Shown here: in pieces, positions 22,082 through 33,871 of the stretch
Layout: the number at the start of each line of letters is the position of its first letter
Position numbering within the stretch: the first letter of the stretch is position 1
Assembly: GCA_951799425.1 (NCBI GenBank)
Contig: OX637394.1
Location: forward strand, 43,922,642 to 43,986,641
Length of the DNA: 64,000 nucleotides
Origin: Ilex aquifolium
Lineage: Eukaryota > Streptophyta > Magnoliopsida > Aquifoliales > Aquifoliaceae
Direction of reading: 5' to 3'
Notes under the pieces: model-generated
Seen by the model: the letters and a program-made list of their open reading frames with translations, nothing else
Databases searched by the model: none
What the model was told of the DNA's origin: nothing
Made by a program: the position numbers and the translations under genes

Positions 22082-25000
22082 ATGGAATTTCCTAATGGAG
22101 AGCAATCTCGGGAGCTACTTCAAGCTCAAGCTCACATATGGAACCAAATATTCAACTTCATAAACTCTATGTCACTTAAATGTGCAATTCAACTAGGCAT
22201 ACCAGATGTCATCCACAGCCATGGCCGTCCTATGACCCTATCAGAGTTGGTAGATGCTCTTCCAATCCACCACACAAAATCCCAATTCATCTATCGCCTG
22301 ATGCGCATCTTGATTCACTCTGGTTTTTTTGTCAGGCAAAAGATCTCGGAAAATGATGAAGAAGGAGGTTATTTGCTCACACTGGCCTCTCGGCTTCTCC
22401 TAAAGGATGAGCCCTTTAGCGTGACACCCCTCTTGCTAGCCATGCTTGATCCAATTTTGACAAAGCCATGGCACCATATGAGTGAGTGGTTCCAAAATGA
22501 CGAGCCTACGCCGTTTCATACTACTCATGGGAGGACACTTTGGGACTATACATGCCATGAACCAAAGCTTAACCATTTGATTAATGATGCCATGTCTAGT
22601 GATGCCCGATTGGTCACTAGCGTGGTGGTTAGAGATTGCAAGAGGGTGTTTGAGGGGTTCAATTCCCTCGTGGACGTTGGCGGTGGCATAGGGACAGTTG
22701 CCAAGGCCATCGTCGATGCATTCCCACACTTGAAGTGCATTGTGCTTGATCTCCCACATGTTGTGGCCGACCTCGAAGGGACTGAGAACTTGAGCTATGT
22801 TGGAGGAGACATGTTTGAATCTATTCCTCCTGCAGATGCTGTTTTACTAAAGGTATGCGTTGAGTTCCTATTGAGAGAAAGTGAAGACCTCCCTCCTAGA
22901 ACTAATTATGCATTAGACAAACCAAAATACTACACTGACCAAATTTGGCAATCCAAATGATGATACACGCTCATACATCAGAAAGATGTTTTTAAGTAGA
23001 GACGAAACTAGCATAGGGCCTAAGGGGGCTACCCTCCCCACCCCCTTTCCTTCATGCTCAAGAACCCTTATACACATATATTTACAATACTGAGCACCAC
23101 TTTTATAATGCATTAGCCCCTTTATTAGACAATTTATGCCCCTATTTTAGTCCTTACACATATAATGACTCCATAAAACATTCTCCATGTAAAGAAATTA
23201 CCTCTTGATAAGCGAGATAGTAATATATATAGTAATATTACTTTTTTTTAATTGATTCTCATATCCAAATAAAATAATTAAAGAATTCTAGAGGAAAAAT
23301 CATGACAATGTTAACGCAAGAACTATTTGAAGTCGGCAGTGAGAAGATAATAAAAGATACTAATTTTTTTATTATACCTAATAAAGTAACAATAGAACCC
23401 TAACTTGCTTAAAAAACACACATCTTCTAACAAACGAAGAGCCTAAAGGTTATTTATTGCCAGTTAGTGTTCTAGTTCTTGCTTATAAATAAAGTTTGAA
23501 ATTTTGACTAATATTTTAGATGTGGAGAGATTATATTATTTATTGAACTGTGTGGTACATTTTTTGATATAAATTTTGATATGCTTTGAATTTAGTGGCT
23601 ATTTGTAGTTTTTTTTTTATGTGTTATTAATGATATATGCTTGATTAGTATTTGGCTTAGTTTTTTTTAGTTAATTTTTGTTTGATATATTTTAGACGCT
23701 ATAAATTAGGATCAAACAAGTATAATTTAGTTTACGTTATTAGTATGAATTTTGTGCAGAGCTTGGCCCCTAGTGATGAAATGCTAATTTCGTCCCTGTT
23801 TTTAAGTAATCTTAGACTGATTAAAAAAAAAAGACCGAAAATAATGATCATATGATGTAATAGTGACATGAGACAAATTTTGAATTTTAAATTAATACAC
23901 TATATTAATGTCTTGTCATTAGGCCTTTATTTTTTATCCTACTTTTTGTTGGTCTTGGATTTTCTAATGTTTTTGGCCCCCTTATCCGTGGGGATGTAAA
24001 CGTACCAAATCATTTGGGCCACCAAATTTGGACCCAAAAAACAAGGAAAACTCTTCAACAAATCATATGCTTATTTTTGCTTTAGTTTTGGTTGTTTCTC
24101 CACAATTTCGAATCGTTAATTTTGCTTCTCTTTCCTCTTATGAGTAGACTTTTACATCTTCAATTTCCCTTTCTTTTTCCTCTTATAGTAGACTGATTTA
24201 CATGATTCTTTGGTCAAAATAATGCATATTGCAACTCACCTAAAAAAGCAAAGCATAATATGTGTCTAATTTAAGACCTAAATTTGATTTTGCCAAACCG
24301 TTCAATGTTTTTCATCCCGATCAGGGGTCAATTCCAGCCAAAAACAAGGATTGATCTCTTACTCGTCTCTCTCTCTTTAAGGATTGTATTGTACTCTTCT
24401 TTGGAGGTGATGTCATGTTCTTCTTTTGGGCTTGGGATTCATTAATCTTTCCTTGTAATAATGTTATATGAGACATGTGATACTGATCAGTCGTTGATAT
24501 CAAAACAAAAAATCCCTAAATGTGTTAGCAACAATTATTATGTCACCAATTACTATTTCAAGTAATATATATTTCCTTTCACACTCTCAACCTAATATGA
24601 TTAATTTTGTCTCATAAATGAGTAGACTTTACGTCTTTCATTCCCCTTTCTCTTTCCTCTTAAAGTAGACTTAATACATAGTTGTACAAAAGAAAATCCT
24701 CGTTTTTCAGTTATAAGTACTAAGATTTTCTAGAGAGTTTTTTACTGGTCTAAAATTGTGGCATGGATTCTTTGTTCAATAAACAATGCATATAGCAACT
24801 CAACTGGAAAAAAACAAAACAATGCATAATATATATGCGTTAGATCTAAGACCTACATTTGATTTTTCCAACCTTTCAATGGTTTTCATCCCAACCAAGG
24901 GTTGATCCGGCCAAAAACAAGGACTGATCTCTTATGCATCTCTTTCTTTAGGTGTTGTTTTGTACTCATCTTTGGAGGTTATGATGTATTCTTCTATTAT

Positions 25001-25683
25001 TTAGTATGTCACCAAACAATATTTCGATTAATATAATATTTCCTTTACCACTCTCAACCTCTATCTTAAAAATGATAATTAAGAATGTACCTCTCAAATA
25101 TGATTAATTTTATCTCTTGAAAAGTCAAAGAAGGGAAAGATAATAGTGTATCATTGGTCGAAACATGAAGCCTAGGATCATTTACATAGACAAAGATAAA
25201 TAAATAAGTAAATAAATAATTTAAATAACCTAATAAAGGTTACACTATCAATTAGAATAGGACAAGGATACACGTGGCGATGCAATAATTCAGCTGGCAA
25301 ACGTTTGGTTATTTTCTTTATGTTTCTTTCTTACACATCATTGTCATGAATTGAATAATTTTTATGTGAATGATAAACAGTGGATCTTACATGACTGGAG
25401 CGATGAAGAGAGCCTGAGGATACTAAAGAAATGTAGAGAGGCAATCCCAAGCAAGAACAAGAGAGGAAAGATTATAATCATCGAAATGATTGTGCAAAAT
25501 CAAAAAGGAGATGACGAATCGAATGAAACAAAACTCTTTTTGGACATGTTGATGATGGTTTTGGTGACGGGCAGGGAGAGAAATGAGAAAGAGTGGGCAA
25601 AACTCTTCTTTGATGCTGGCTTTAGTGACTATAAAATTACTCATGTTCTGGGCTTGAGGTCTCTTATTGAGGTCTATCCTTGA
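22082..25683 (+). CDS. OMT-B: class II plant O-methyltransferase (two exons)
   Basis: SAM-dependent phenolic O-methyltransferase, paralogue of OMT-A. Exons 22082-22852 and 25381-25683 give 357 residues; the extra residue relative to OMT-A is a Glu near position 92. The SAM motif VDVGGGIGT is at 197-205, LDLPHVV at 222-228, catalytic His261 in LHDWSD, and the acids Glu292 and Glu323 are kept. Splice sites are AAG|GTATGC and AAACAG|TGG. Exon 2 carries changes such as NKRG for DKGG at 283-286. AATAAA at 25773-25778 is a plausible polyadenylation signal, which OMT-A has lost. Its upstream DNA differs from that of OMT-A/C, so its expression may differ. No disabling change seen. Confidence 0.9.
22853..25380 (+). 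other. Intron of OMT-B
   Basis: GT...AG intron of 2528 bp in phase 0, colinear with that of OMT-A, with the MULE-like element at 22998-23797 and an internal tandem duplication with a period of about 478 bp. The frame of exon 1 stays open 35 codons past the donor, to 22960. Confidence 0.85.
22998..23797. mobile_element. Non-autonomous MULE-like element in OMT-B intron
   Basis: 800-bp orthologue of the element at 7443-8247. It is flanked by GTTTTTAAGT on both sides (22988-22997 and 23798-23807); the first base is G in both flanks here and A in both flanks in OMT-A. Confidence 0.8.
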
Positions 25684-26082
25684 TTATGTCTAGCTCGTCT
25701 CTGCTTCAATAAGAGCCATATTGAAGAGTGAATTTATGTTATGATTATGTTGGAACATGTGTGAACTTATGTAATAAAGAGTAACTAGTGTAAGATTCCT
25801 CTGTTACTTTTAGAAGAAGATCTCAATGTTAGAACTTGTGGCAAGTATGGCAGCAAGTAAAACTCTAGTTGATGTGTGAATGGAAGAGCCCATGAGTTTA
25901 TGAGTGTTCGAACAATCCCATAACGGTTTGGAAAAGAAACACGGAACAATCCACCCTAAACTTGAGATTAACTGTTTTGTTCAATTTATATTCACTTGTA
26001 CAGGAATCTAGATTATAACCATGATTTATTTTTGCCACCCTATATGGAAAAGATTTGTATGTGAAATAGGGCGAGTTGTGTA
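25684..26082. other. 3' flank of OMT-B
   Basis: 3' untranslated region and flank, similar to 10161-10561. No further gene seen. Confidence 0.6.
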
Positions 26083-26310
26083 GTATCCTGCCTAAAGATC
26101 TTGTGAGGTGAGGAGGTGTTATAACTTTATGTATTACAGCTCACATCAACTCAGGAGGGGGAGTGACTGGACTATATATTTAGTGTTCTCACCCTTAATT
26201 ATCAAGAGACCTTTTCTGGGGCAAAGCCCTTGAGGATACAAAATTGTGTGGGTGTCTGGCATCCAAAGCGGACAATATCTTTGACAATTGAGGCAGGTCG
26301 TTACAGGTGG
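26083..26310 (+). repeat. LTR-like fragment in OMT-B 3' flank
   Basis: Similar to 10562-10756 and 26651-26907. It ends GGTCGTTACAGGTGGTATCA, which looks like an LTR end followed by a methionine-tRNA primer site. No gag or pol follows. Confidence 0.5.
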
Positions 26311-26650
26311 TATCAGATGAATATAGTTTTTGGACTTTTCCATTAAAACCCCATCACTTGACACGTCATTAGATCAATTTTTTAAGTCTCAATAGTATTA
26401 CTCGTAATGTTATATACAAAGATTGGAACAAAGTTCTCTAGGCTTAAGCTTAAGCTTTTAGTATATTTGGTGGTTCGATATGGCAGCAGAGTAAGAGATC
26501 TTACGTTCAAATCTCGCACCTCCACATTAGCGAATCTTAAATTCAAAACAGTCTGAATTTTATGATTTTGACATATTCTCACTTATTTAAAAATTGGAGA
26601 GACATTTAATACACTAAGCTCTACTTTGATTCGCAAGGCTCTACTTTGAT
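26311..26650. repeat. Repeat fragment shared with 33270-33450
   Basis: The stretch around GCTTAAGCTTTTAGTATATT (about 26447-26466) and GACATATTCTCAC (26570-26582) recurs at 33290-33430 in the same order. It is noncoding and probably the internal part of the small retroelement whose LTR-like fragments flank it. Confidence 0.45.
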
Positions 26651-26907
26651 CCTACCAAAAGGCCTTATGAGGTAAGGAGGAGCTATTGCTTTATGTATTG
26701 CATCTCACATTGACTCAAAAGGGGGGAGCGACTGGGCTATATTTGTGGTGTACTCACTCTTAATTGTCAATAGGCCTTTTTTAGGGAAAACCCCTAGAAG
26801 AACAAAACTATGAAGGTGTATAGGCACTCAAAGCAGACAATATATTGACAGTTGGGAAAGGTCGTTACAAGTGGTATCAAAGCCGACTCTCCTACAACCG
26901 GTGGGAG
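26651..26907 (+). repeat. LTR-like fragment before orphan exon 2
   Basis: Third copy of the fragment at 10562-10756, here ending GGTCGTTACAAGTGGTATCA. It abuts, at about 26908, the last 73 bp of OMT intron that precede the orphan exon. Confidence 0.5.
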
Positions 26908-26980
26908 GTTATTTTCTTTCTGTTTTTTCTTAAACATTATTGTCATGAATTGAATAATTGATATTGTGAATGATAAGCAG

Positions 26981-27280
26981 TAGATCTTACATGACTGGAG
27001 CAATAAAGAGAGCGTGAGGATACTAAAGAAATGTAGAGAGGCGATCCCAAACAAGGATAAAGGAGGAAAGGTTGTAATCATCAGCATGATTGTACAAAAT
27101 CAAAAAGGAGATGACGATTCAAATGAAACACAACTCTTTTTTGACATGCTGATGATGGTTATGGTAACGGGCAGAGAAAGAAATGAGAAAGAGTTGGCAA
27201 AGCTCTTCTTTGATGCTGGTTTTAGTGACTATAAAATAACTCTTGCTTTGGGTTTGAGGTCTATCCTTGATAATATCTAG
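26981..27280 (+). pseudogene. Orphan O-methyltransferase exon 2
   Basis: Matches exon 2 of OMT-A/B from its first codon. That codon is TAG instead of TGG, a stop in the catalytic segment. Asp-Glu of LHDWSDEE has become Asn-Lys, and the catalytic Glu of IIIEM is Ser (IIISM-like, read VIISM). Near 27257 a 13-bp deletion between two GAGGTCT repeats shifts the frame and replaces the conserved LIEVYP end. No exon 1 lies upstream, only 73 bp of intron. It cannot encode an active enzyme. Confidence 0.9.
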
Positions 27281-27397
27281 CTCATCTTTGGTTCAATATG
27301 ATCCATATTGAAGAGTGGATTTATAATAAAGAATAACTAGTGCAAGATTGCTATGTTAGTTTTAGAAGAAGATCTTAATGTTAGATTTTGTGATAAG

Positions 27398-27850
27398 TGA
27401 TTATGCACAAAACTGTTTCGTGCAAGATCAACAGTCAAGTGTGTGATAAGGTGTAATTAATGGATAATAAATAAATCAATCAATGGAAATAATGTAAATA
27501 TTTAGTCAACACACAGATATATAGTGGTTCGGTTCGGGTAACCTACTCCACTCTCAGAAAATGACAGCGGTGGCTGGGGGTATTTATTATGAATAATATA
27601 GCAGAGAGAAAGCTCTGGAAAAGGTGTGCTCCGGGAGGGGTACAATAAATAGGAGAAAGAAGCTATGTGTGTAGAGAGGTGTAGTAAGATACCAAGGTGT
27701 GATGGGAGATGTAGTGAGATGTGTATCCCGATAATCTCTCTCCTATTTATTGGACTGGGCCGGATTGATGAACCGGACTTGGACTGCCTTTTACCTGACT
27801 TGGGCTTGCTTGATTTATTGGGTCTGACTCAGTTGAATTTGGGCTCATCA
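27398..27850 (-). repeat. 3' LTR of the pol-less gypsy element
   Basis: Starts TGATTATGCACAAAAC and ends TTGGGCTCATCA. It aligns with 32277-32755 over its length, with small indels. Confidence 0.85.
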
Positions 27851-28168
27851 TTTTCCCCCCATGTCCCAAGCCTCCGATTGTTCACGAAAGAAGGGGGGTT
27901 GGGGGCATGAGTTTTTTCTTCACTTGGACAAGCAGAAGTTTTCTTGTTCCCCACGGTGCCTTTCCATCTTCAGAGACTTCATTGAAACCATTGACACTGG
28001 GTATTTTTTGCATTCGACTGCATTTCTTTCGCTGGGTATTTCATTAGTCCCGAAAGAATCTTGCTTATATATATATAGAAGCCCTTAGACTGCCCCATTC
28101 CATTTCTTCTTCTCTTTTCTCTGGAGGCCTTTCCTAGAAGATATTTTTTCCCAAATCAAATCGAGATA

Positions 28169-30426
28169 ATGAAGGCTAGGAGCTTGAAGGAGATGGGACA
28201 GGACTCCAATGATGATTCCATGAAGAAGAAGGTTGATAGTAGTGGAGAGGGCGTGGGCGGCTCTCGTAGTGGAGAGATCATGGGTGGCGCCCATGGTGGA
28301 AAGGGAATCGGAGGCGCCCATTCTGTTCTGGGGCGCGACCAAGGTGGAGAGGACAGCGCCTATGGCTCAGGCGGCGCCATGGGAGGCGCCCATTTCGTTC
28401 AAGACCGCAACCAAGATGGAGAGGGCGGTGCCTATGAGATTGTTGGTGACGCCATGGGAGGCAAGGAGGGCGGCGCCCAAAGGCGTGTGGGATGACTCTG
28501 TAGAGCCTAAAAGCTTCCTAGGCAAGACAGACGTAGGCAGTCGGCGCCCCTAGTGCTGTGCTGGATGGCGACGCTTGAAGCGCTAGTTGCTGGGTGCTGG
28601 CTAGCATGAGCGACGGGGCGTTGGCGCTGGGGCACTGGGTGGCACCAGGCAGGGGCGCTGGGCGCTAGATGGGCGACCCCTTATAGCAGGAGGCAATGCT
28701 AAGGCCAGTTGGGCAACGCCATAAAGGCCTGGGCAAAGCCAGGAGAAAGGAGCACGCGATGGGGCACCGGCCAGAGTATGAGAAAATCATGAAAAAAATG
28801 GTAAAACTTTGAATGGTCATAACTTTGCGCTGAATTGTCCGTTTGAGGCGATTTGTTTTTAAAATTCGGTTATTTTTTTGAGATCTACAACATATAAACT
28901 GCCAAATGTGGTTTGGTAGAATTTTTTTTCTAAAAAATGCTTCTATCTCTGTGAATTTGAGTTTTAAGCACAAATTAGTGAAACCGACGGTGGTGGGAAG
29001 TTGCGTTCTCGTAGGCTGCTGTTAGGCATTCATGGGCGACGGATTGGCATTCTTGGTTTTTTCCAAAGAGCGAGGCTATGATGGCTTTCGACTGGGTAAG
29101 AGGCGAACCCGCTTTCTCCAATCCTGCTTTCTCCTTAATGTTTTCTCGATGTTGGTTCTTTATACTGACCTTGTATCTAATTACAGGCGCTCTGTTGATA
29201 AGGCAATAGCGGAGGCTTTTTATGCTTTTAGGGTGGTATCTTCCCCTCCTCCCAAGAGGGTGAGGTTTGATGCCCCTAGTACTTCTTGGTCAAGGTTCGA
29301 TGGCTAGGTTGCTTGCCAGGAGATGGGACCCAGTGGTGCCCGACTCCTTCCCAGACTGTGACTCATGTGTGCACCAGAACTAGCCTTTGTACCGTTGTAG
29401 GAGTTGAGACTCCAGTGTAGTCTTCTACGGGGACTGTAGCTCCACATAACTATCCTGCTTCTAGTAGTAGCTTGGTGTCAATGCTTTGATTTGACTATGG
29501 TTAAGGAGTGGTTTTGGAGGTCAGTGACTCCAGGGGATATCAAAGAGGTTGAATCTCGAGGTCCAAGGGGCATAACCAATACTGCGATGGAAGGGTCTTC
29601 CATGGTATGCCTCTCTTCTCAACTTTGATTTTGTACTCACCTTCATTCCTTCATGTTCTGCTTTTTGAATGCTTGTAGGTGACTCATGAGAGAGTAACAC
29701 CTCTTGAGGCCAAGCTTTTGGCGACTCTTAAGAGAGGTGCGAAGCTAGAGATTGAGGCTGCTTGGGAGCACAGGTGGCATTAGGCCAAGCTTCTTGGCGA
29801 CTCGCGAGAGAGTGCGAAGATGGATACGTAGACTGCTTGGGAGCAGAGATGGCATTAGGTCGAGCTTCTTGGCGACTCGTGAGAGAGTGTGAAGCTGGAT
29901 ACATAGACTGCTTGTAAGCAGATGTCGGATTAGACCGTGCTTCTTGGCGACTCGCGAGAGAGCGCGAAGCTGGATACATAGGCTGCTTAGGAGCAGAGGT
30001 GGCATTAGGCTGAGCTTCTTGGCGACTCGCGAGAGAGCGCAAAGCTGGATACATAGACTACCGGAGAGTAGAGGTCGGATTAGGCTGAGCTTTTTGACTA
30101 CTCGCGAGAGAACGCAAAGCTGGAGATTAATAAGGTGACTGTCTGTACAAGAACAGAGTCAGAGCTGCAAGCACCCCCCGAGAGGCTACCGGATCTGAAT
30201 CCGAGCTACGTATAGCTCGGGAGAGGGCTGCCGTGACATAAGCTCATTCCATTGAGATGGAGATGAGGAGGGAGACTGCTGAGAGGGCCACTCCTTTACT
30301 GATGGTTATGAACGACTTGGCAGCTTTCCCTACTATTGATTTCTCTAGCTTCGTCCCATATGAGGCGCGAGGGGTAGATGATGACGGAGAGAGCCTTGAT
30401 GGTAGTGGCTCGGGGAGCAGTGATTG
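28169..30426 (+). pseudogene. Antisense ORF of the pol-less gypsy element, decayed
   Basis: Runs opposite to gag. The open start (28169-28495) is Gly-rich with repeated GGAH units from a GGCGCC-rich stretch. The middle is broken; six tandem 75-bp units (29716-30140) would encode a 25-residue helical repeat. The end (about 30240-30426) is an acidic tail with Asp/Glu/Ser/Gly. Position and layout match the antisense ORFs of Tat-lineage elements; I see no clear domain motif, so this rests on layout. Confidence 0.5.
29716..30140 (+). repeat. 75-bp tandem repeat, six copies
   Basis: The motif CTTCTTGGCGACTCGCGAGA recurs at an exact spacing of 75 bp (TTCTT at 29791, 29866, 29941 and 30016, with variants at 29716 and 30091). 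The period is a multiple of three, so the repeat keeps one reading frame of 25 codons. It lies in the antisense ORF region. Confidence 0.9.
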
Positions 30427-30639
30427 ATCGTTAGGAATATGATGACTTTTGTCTTTTTGTCTACCATGTTGTTAAGTCATGTTCTGACTCTTGTAAGCTA
30501 TTTACAAACTTCATGAAATGAAAGCAAGACAGTTATAGACACAATAATCTTCGCAGAATTTTATTTCATAAAATAATAAATAACAAAATAAATCAACTGA
30601 AACAATAAAGGATAGATAAAATCTTCAAGTGGGCCAAGA

Positions 30640-32252
30640 CTTTCCTAGCGGAGTTGGAGTCGCCTCCTCCTCCTAACCCTCAGGAGATTGTCTGGATTTC
30701 TCCAAGGGGTTGCTGGCGTTCTCTATCGTCCTAGTCCCAGCCAGGTGGCGGGGATTGTCCTCTGCCAGCAACGTACTGCCTCAACTGGCCACGCTGTATG
30801 AGCTCCTCGATCTTCCTTTTAAGATTAAAGTAGTCGTTAGTATCATGGTCGTGGTCGCGGTGAAAACAGCAGTACTTGATCGGGCTCCTACGATTCGGGG
30901 CATACTTCATTTTTTCGGGCCAGCAGAGCGTGGGGTTATCATGTATCTAGAACATGATGTGATCCACCGAGGCATTGAGTGGTGTGAAGGGTTGTCATTC
31001 TCTCTGGGGTACTAAACTGAGACGGTCTTTGACAGAGACTCTCTCGGTTCATTGTCTCTTACTCACCTCGACGGGTTTTGGTGACGTGCTCGGCGTTTAT
31101 GTACTTTTATGCCCTCGACAATAACTTGGGCATGCTGGAGGGAAACTTCTTGAGGATGGAGAACATGAAGCTAGAGGAGCGCAAACCAGCAATAAAGGCG
31201 GTCATGGCTACTTTATTGTCTGGCTCCTCGATCTAGAGAGCCTCCTCATTGAAACGAGTGAGGTAGCTCCTAAGGCTTTCATCTCGGTCCTGCTTGACGA
31301 TGAGCAGGTGGATAACAGGCTTCTGGTGTCGGCGTCCCCTAATGAAGTGGGAGACGAAAGACCTATTCAGTTCCGCGAAGGAGTGGATAGATGAGGGTTT
31401 GATCTTCCCGAACCATTGTCGAGCAGACCCCTTCAAGATGGTGGGGAAGGCTCTGCACATGATCTCCTCAGGCACGTTGTGGAGCTACATCAGAGACTTA
31501 GAGGTGTCGAAGTGATCCAGAGGGCCCTTGGTACTGTCGAAGATCTCGATGGCAGACATCTTGAACTTCGAGGGTAGGGGGTAATTGACAATATCTACAA
31601 CAAACGGGGTATCAGTGCGCCTTACTAAGTAGTCCACCGTCTCGGGCGCCTATGCCTTGATGGCGTTGAAAGCATCACCGAGTTGGTTTTGCACTTCTCT
31701 GATCTTCTCGTCCCATTGGTTAAGGACATCCTCCTTCAGGTTGTGGTAATGACTTTCATGATCGGCATACTGGTTTTCTCCCTCGTCCTCCTGCGCAGGT
31801 ACATGAAGAGGGGGAGCATGTGAACTTCTTGCGTGTTGAGGAGGAACTCCTAGGCGAGGGGCGCTCGGGCGCTGTCTGGGGGGAGTTCTGGCGCTGGGCT
31901 CCACGGTGGGGGGGCAGCTTGGCGCCCAAAGTGGAGAGATTGTTGTGCTTCTCCCATTGGAGGGAGTGGTGCTCCTCTCGTAGGAGGGAGTGGTGCTCCT
32001 CCTATGGGCTGAGGGGTGAAGCCTCCTTGGGCGAGTATCAGCTAAATGATTCGTTTGTTTTGTTTTACAAGCAGCTGCATGGTCTATAAGAGTTGTTGCC
32101 CGATGACAGGAATCGCCACAGTGGATGGTTCCGAGGGTGCGAGAGGAGGCGGAGCCTCCTCCCAGGGGGCTGGGTTGTTGTCTCCCGGTTGTTGACTCAT
32201 CGACCTGGTTGTGATTGCCATGGAATAGCAAAGTAGCAGAAAACTTAGTCAT
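30640..32252 (-). pseudogene. Tat-type gag, decayed
   Basis: Reads from ATG at 32252. The Pro/Ser-rich N-terminal part (32252-31650) ends in a stop. The capsid-like part follows at about 31570-31230, with MCRAFPTILKGSARQWF and RGRRHQKPVIHLL typical of Tat gag. Near 30880 another frame carries FHRDHDHDTNDYF, the conserved segment at the gag C-terminus. Several stops and frameshifts make it non-functional. Gag would form the virus-like particle that packages element RNA. Confidence 0.8.
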
Positions 32253-32276
32253 TTCCCATATACGGCGTCAAACTAA

Positions 32277-32755
32277 TGATGCACAAAACTGTTTCGTGTA
32301 AAATCAACAGTCGAGTGTATGATAAGGTGTAATTAATGGATAATAAATAAAAAAAATCAATGGCAATAATGTAAATATTGAGTCAACACACAGATATATA
32401 GTAGTTCGGTCCAGGTGACCTACTCCGCTCTCGAAATATGACAGAGGTGGCCGGGGGTCTTTATTGATGAATAAAGTAATAGAGAGAAAGCTCCGGGAGA
32501 GGTGTGCTCCGAGAGAGGTACAATAGCTAAGAGAGAGAAGTTATGTGTGTAGAGAGGTGTAGTAAGATACCAAGGTGTGAAGGGAGATGTAGTGAGATGT
32601 GTATCCCGATAATCTCTCTCCCACGTGCTCTTATCTTCCTGGACTCCTTGAATTTTGGATTGGGCCGGATTGATGAACCAGACTTTGACTGTCTTTTAGC
32701 TGACTTAGACTTGCTTGATTTATTGGGTCTGAACCAGTTGAATTTGGGCTCATCA
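32277..32755 (-). repeat. 5' LTR of the pol-less gypsy element
   Basis: 479 bp, TGATGCACAAAAC to TTGGGCTCATCA. Next to the primer-binding site, hence the 5' LTR of the minus-strand element. Confidence 0.85.
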
Positions 32756-33686
32756 ACAAGTATTTGCAAGCAAGGAAAACTCTAGTTGATTATGTATGAA
32801 TGTAAGAGCCCCTGAGTTTAGGTATTCGAACAATCCCGTTGGGAAAGAAACAATGGGTTTACATATAAAAATCGAAACAAACCACTCTGAACTTGAGTTT
32901 TAACTTTTTTGTTCAATTTATATTCAATTATATAGGAATCTAGATTCTGACCACGAATTTTTTTTTTTTTTTTTTTGCCACCTTATACGTTAAAGATTCG
33001 CATTTGAAAGAATACAATAGAAAATATGACTCACACTGAAGGGGAATGTTAGAAATCCATATGTTAGAAAAATAAAGTTATCTTTCTGTTAACTTCTTTT
33101 GTTTATTTTATAAAAAAAATGTCTCCATTGGCTTTGACGGAATGAGTAACTGAAATTAACGGAAAGGCCACGTTCAACACTTTTAATACAAATATGAAAA
33201 ATCTAATCTTTGAGAGTATAATGTAAATTTTTTTAAATCTTTCAGTATATAAAGTAAAATTCATCTAAACCAAGTCCTCTAAGCTTGAGCTTAAGCTTTT
33301 AGTATATTTGGTGGTTTGAGATGACGATATAGTAAGAGGTTATACTTTTAAATCTCGTCTGTTCACATTACCAAATCCTAAATTCAGCATAGTCTGAATT
33401 TGATGATGTGGACATATTCTCACCTGTTTAAAAGTTGGAGAGGAGCCTTGATTCACGAGGCTATCAGCATTCAGCACTTTTTCTGCTAGTATAAGCATTC
33501 TCTTTCTAGGCATTAAACAGAGTTATCTATCTAATATTACAGTTATGTTTGAAGTTAAATTTTTAAAATATAAAAACACAATAACAGTTTAGATTGATCA
33601 AAATTTTTATCATTTTTGATTGAATGGTATGAAATTCATTCCAATTTTTTTTTTCCGCTCAATAATTATTGACATAGTGGTGTAGA
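32756..33686. other. OMT-type 3' flank and repeat fragments
   Basis: 32761-33000 resembles 25850-26050 (3' flank of OMT-B) and continues the flank cut by the gypsy insertion. 33270-33450 repeats the fragment at 26440-26590. No intact gene. Confidence 0.5.
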
Positions 33687-33871
33687 GCCAGAAAGAAAAT
33701 GACGTGTCAATTGAAACACAACTGCTCCTTCGTATGCAGATGATGGTTTATGTCACAGGCAGAGAGAGAGAAATAAGAAAGAGTGGGCAAAGCTCTTCTT
33801 TGATTCTGGTTTCAATGACTACAAGACAACTCCTAATGGGCTTGAGGTCTCTTATTGAGGCTTATCCTTGA
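33687..33871 (+). pseudogene. Truncated O-methyltransferase exon 2 fragment
   Basis: The last 60 or so codons of exon 2 can be read: SIETQL, then [20 protein letters not shown]. The catalytic His segment and everything upstream is absent. A missing base after about 33836 shifts the frame before the conserved LIEAYP end. A relic of a further array member. Confidence 0.85.

Larger units (their letters stand above)
27398..32755 (-). mobile_element. Pol-less gypsy (Tat-type) retrotransposon, complete with two LTRs
   Basis: The LTRs are 27398-27850 and 32277-32755, both TGAT...CATCA. Flanking pentamers are ATAAG (27393-27397) and ACAAG (32756-32760), one change apart. The element reads leftwards: primer site near the right LTR (32253-32272, complement TTTGACGCCGTATATGGGAA, Tat-type), gag, then no protease, reverse transcriptase or integrase, then an ORF on the opposite strand and a polypurine tract (TTTTCCCCCC at 27851-27860, read in complement). 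The internal region is only 4.4 kb. It is inserted in the 3' flank of the orphan OMT exon at 26981, whose flank continues at 32756. Such an element depends on proteins from a relative to move. Confidence 0.85.

Noticed and set aside
29716-30140. Tandem repeats considered as a CRISPR array
   Set aside because: Units are contiguous 75-bp repeats without unique spacers, in a plant retrotransposon.
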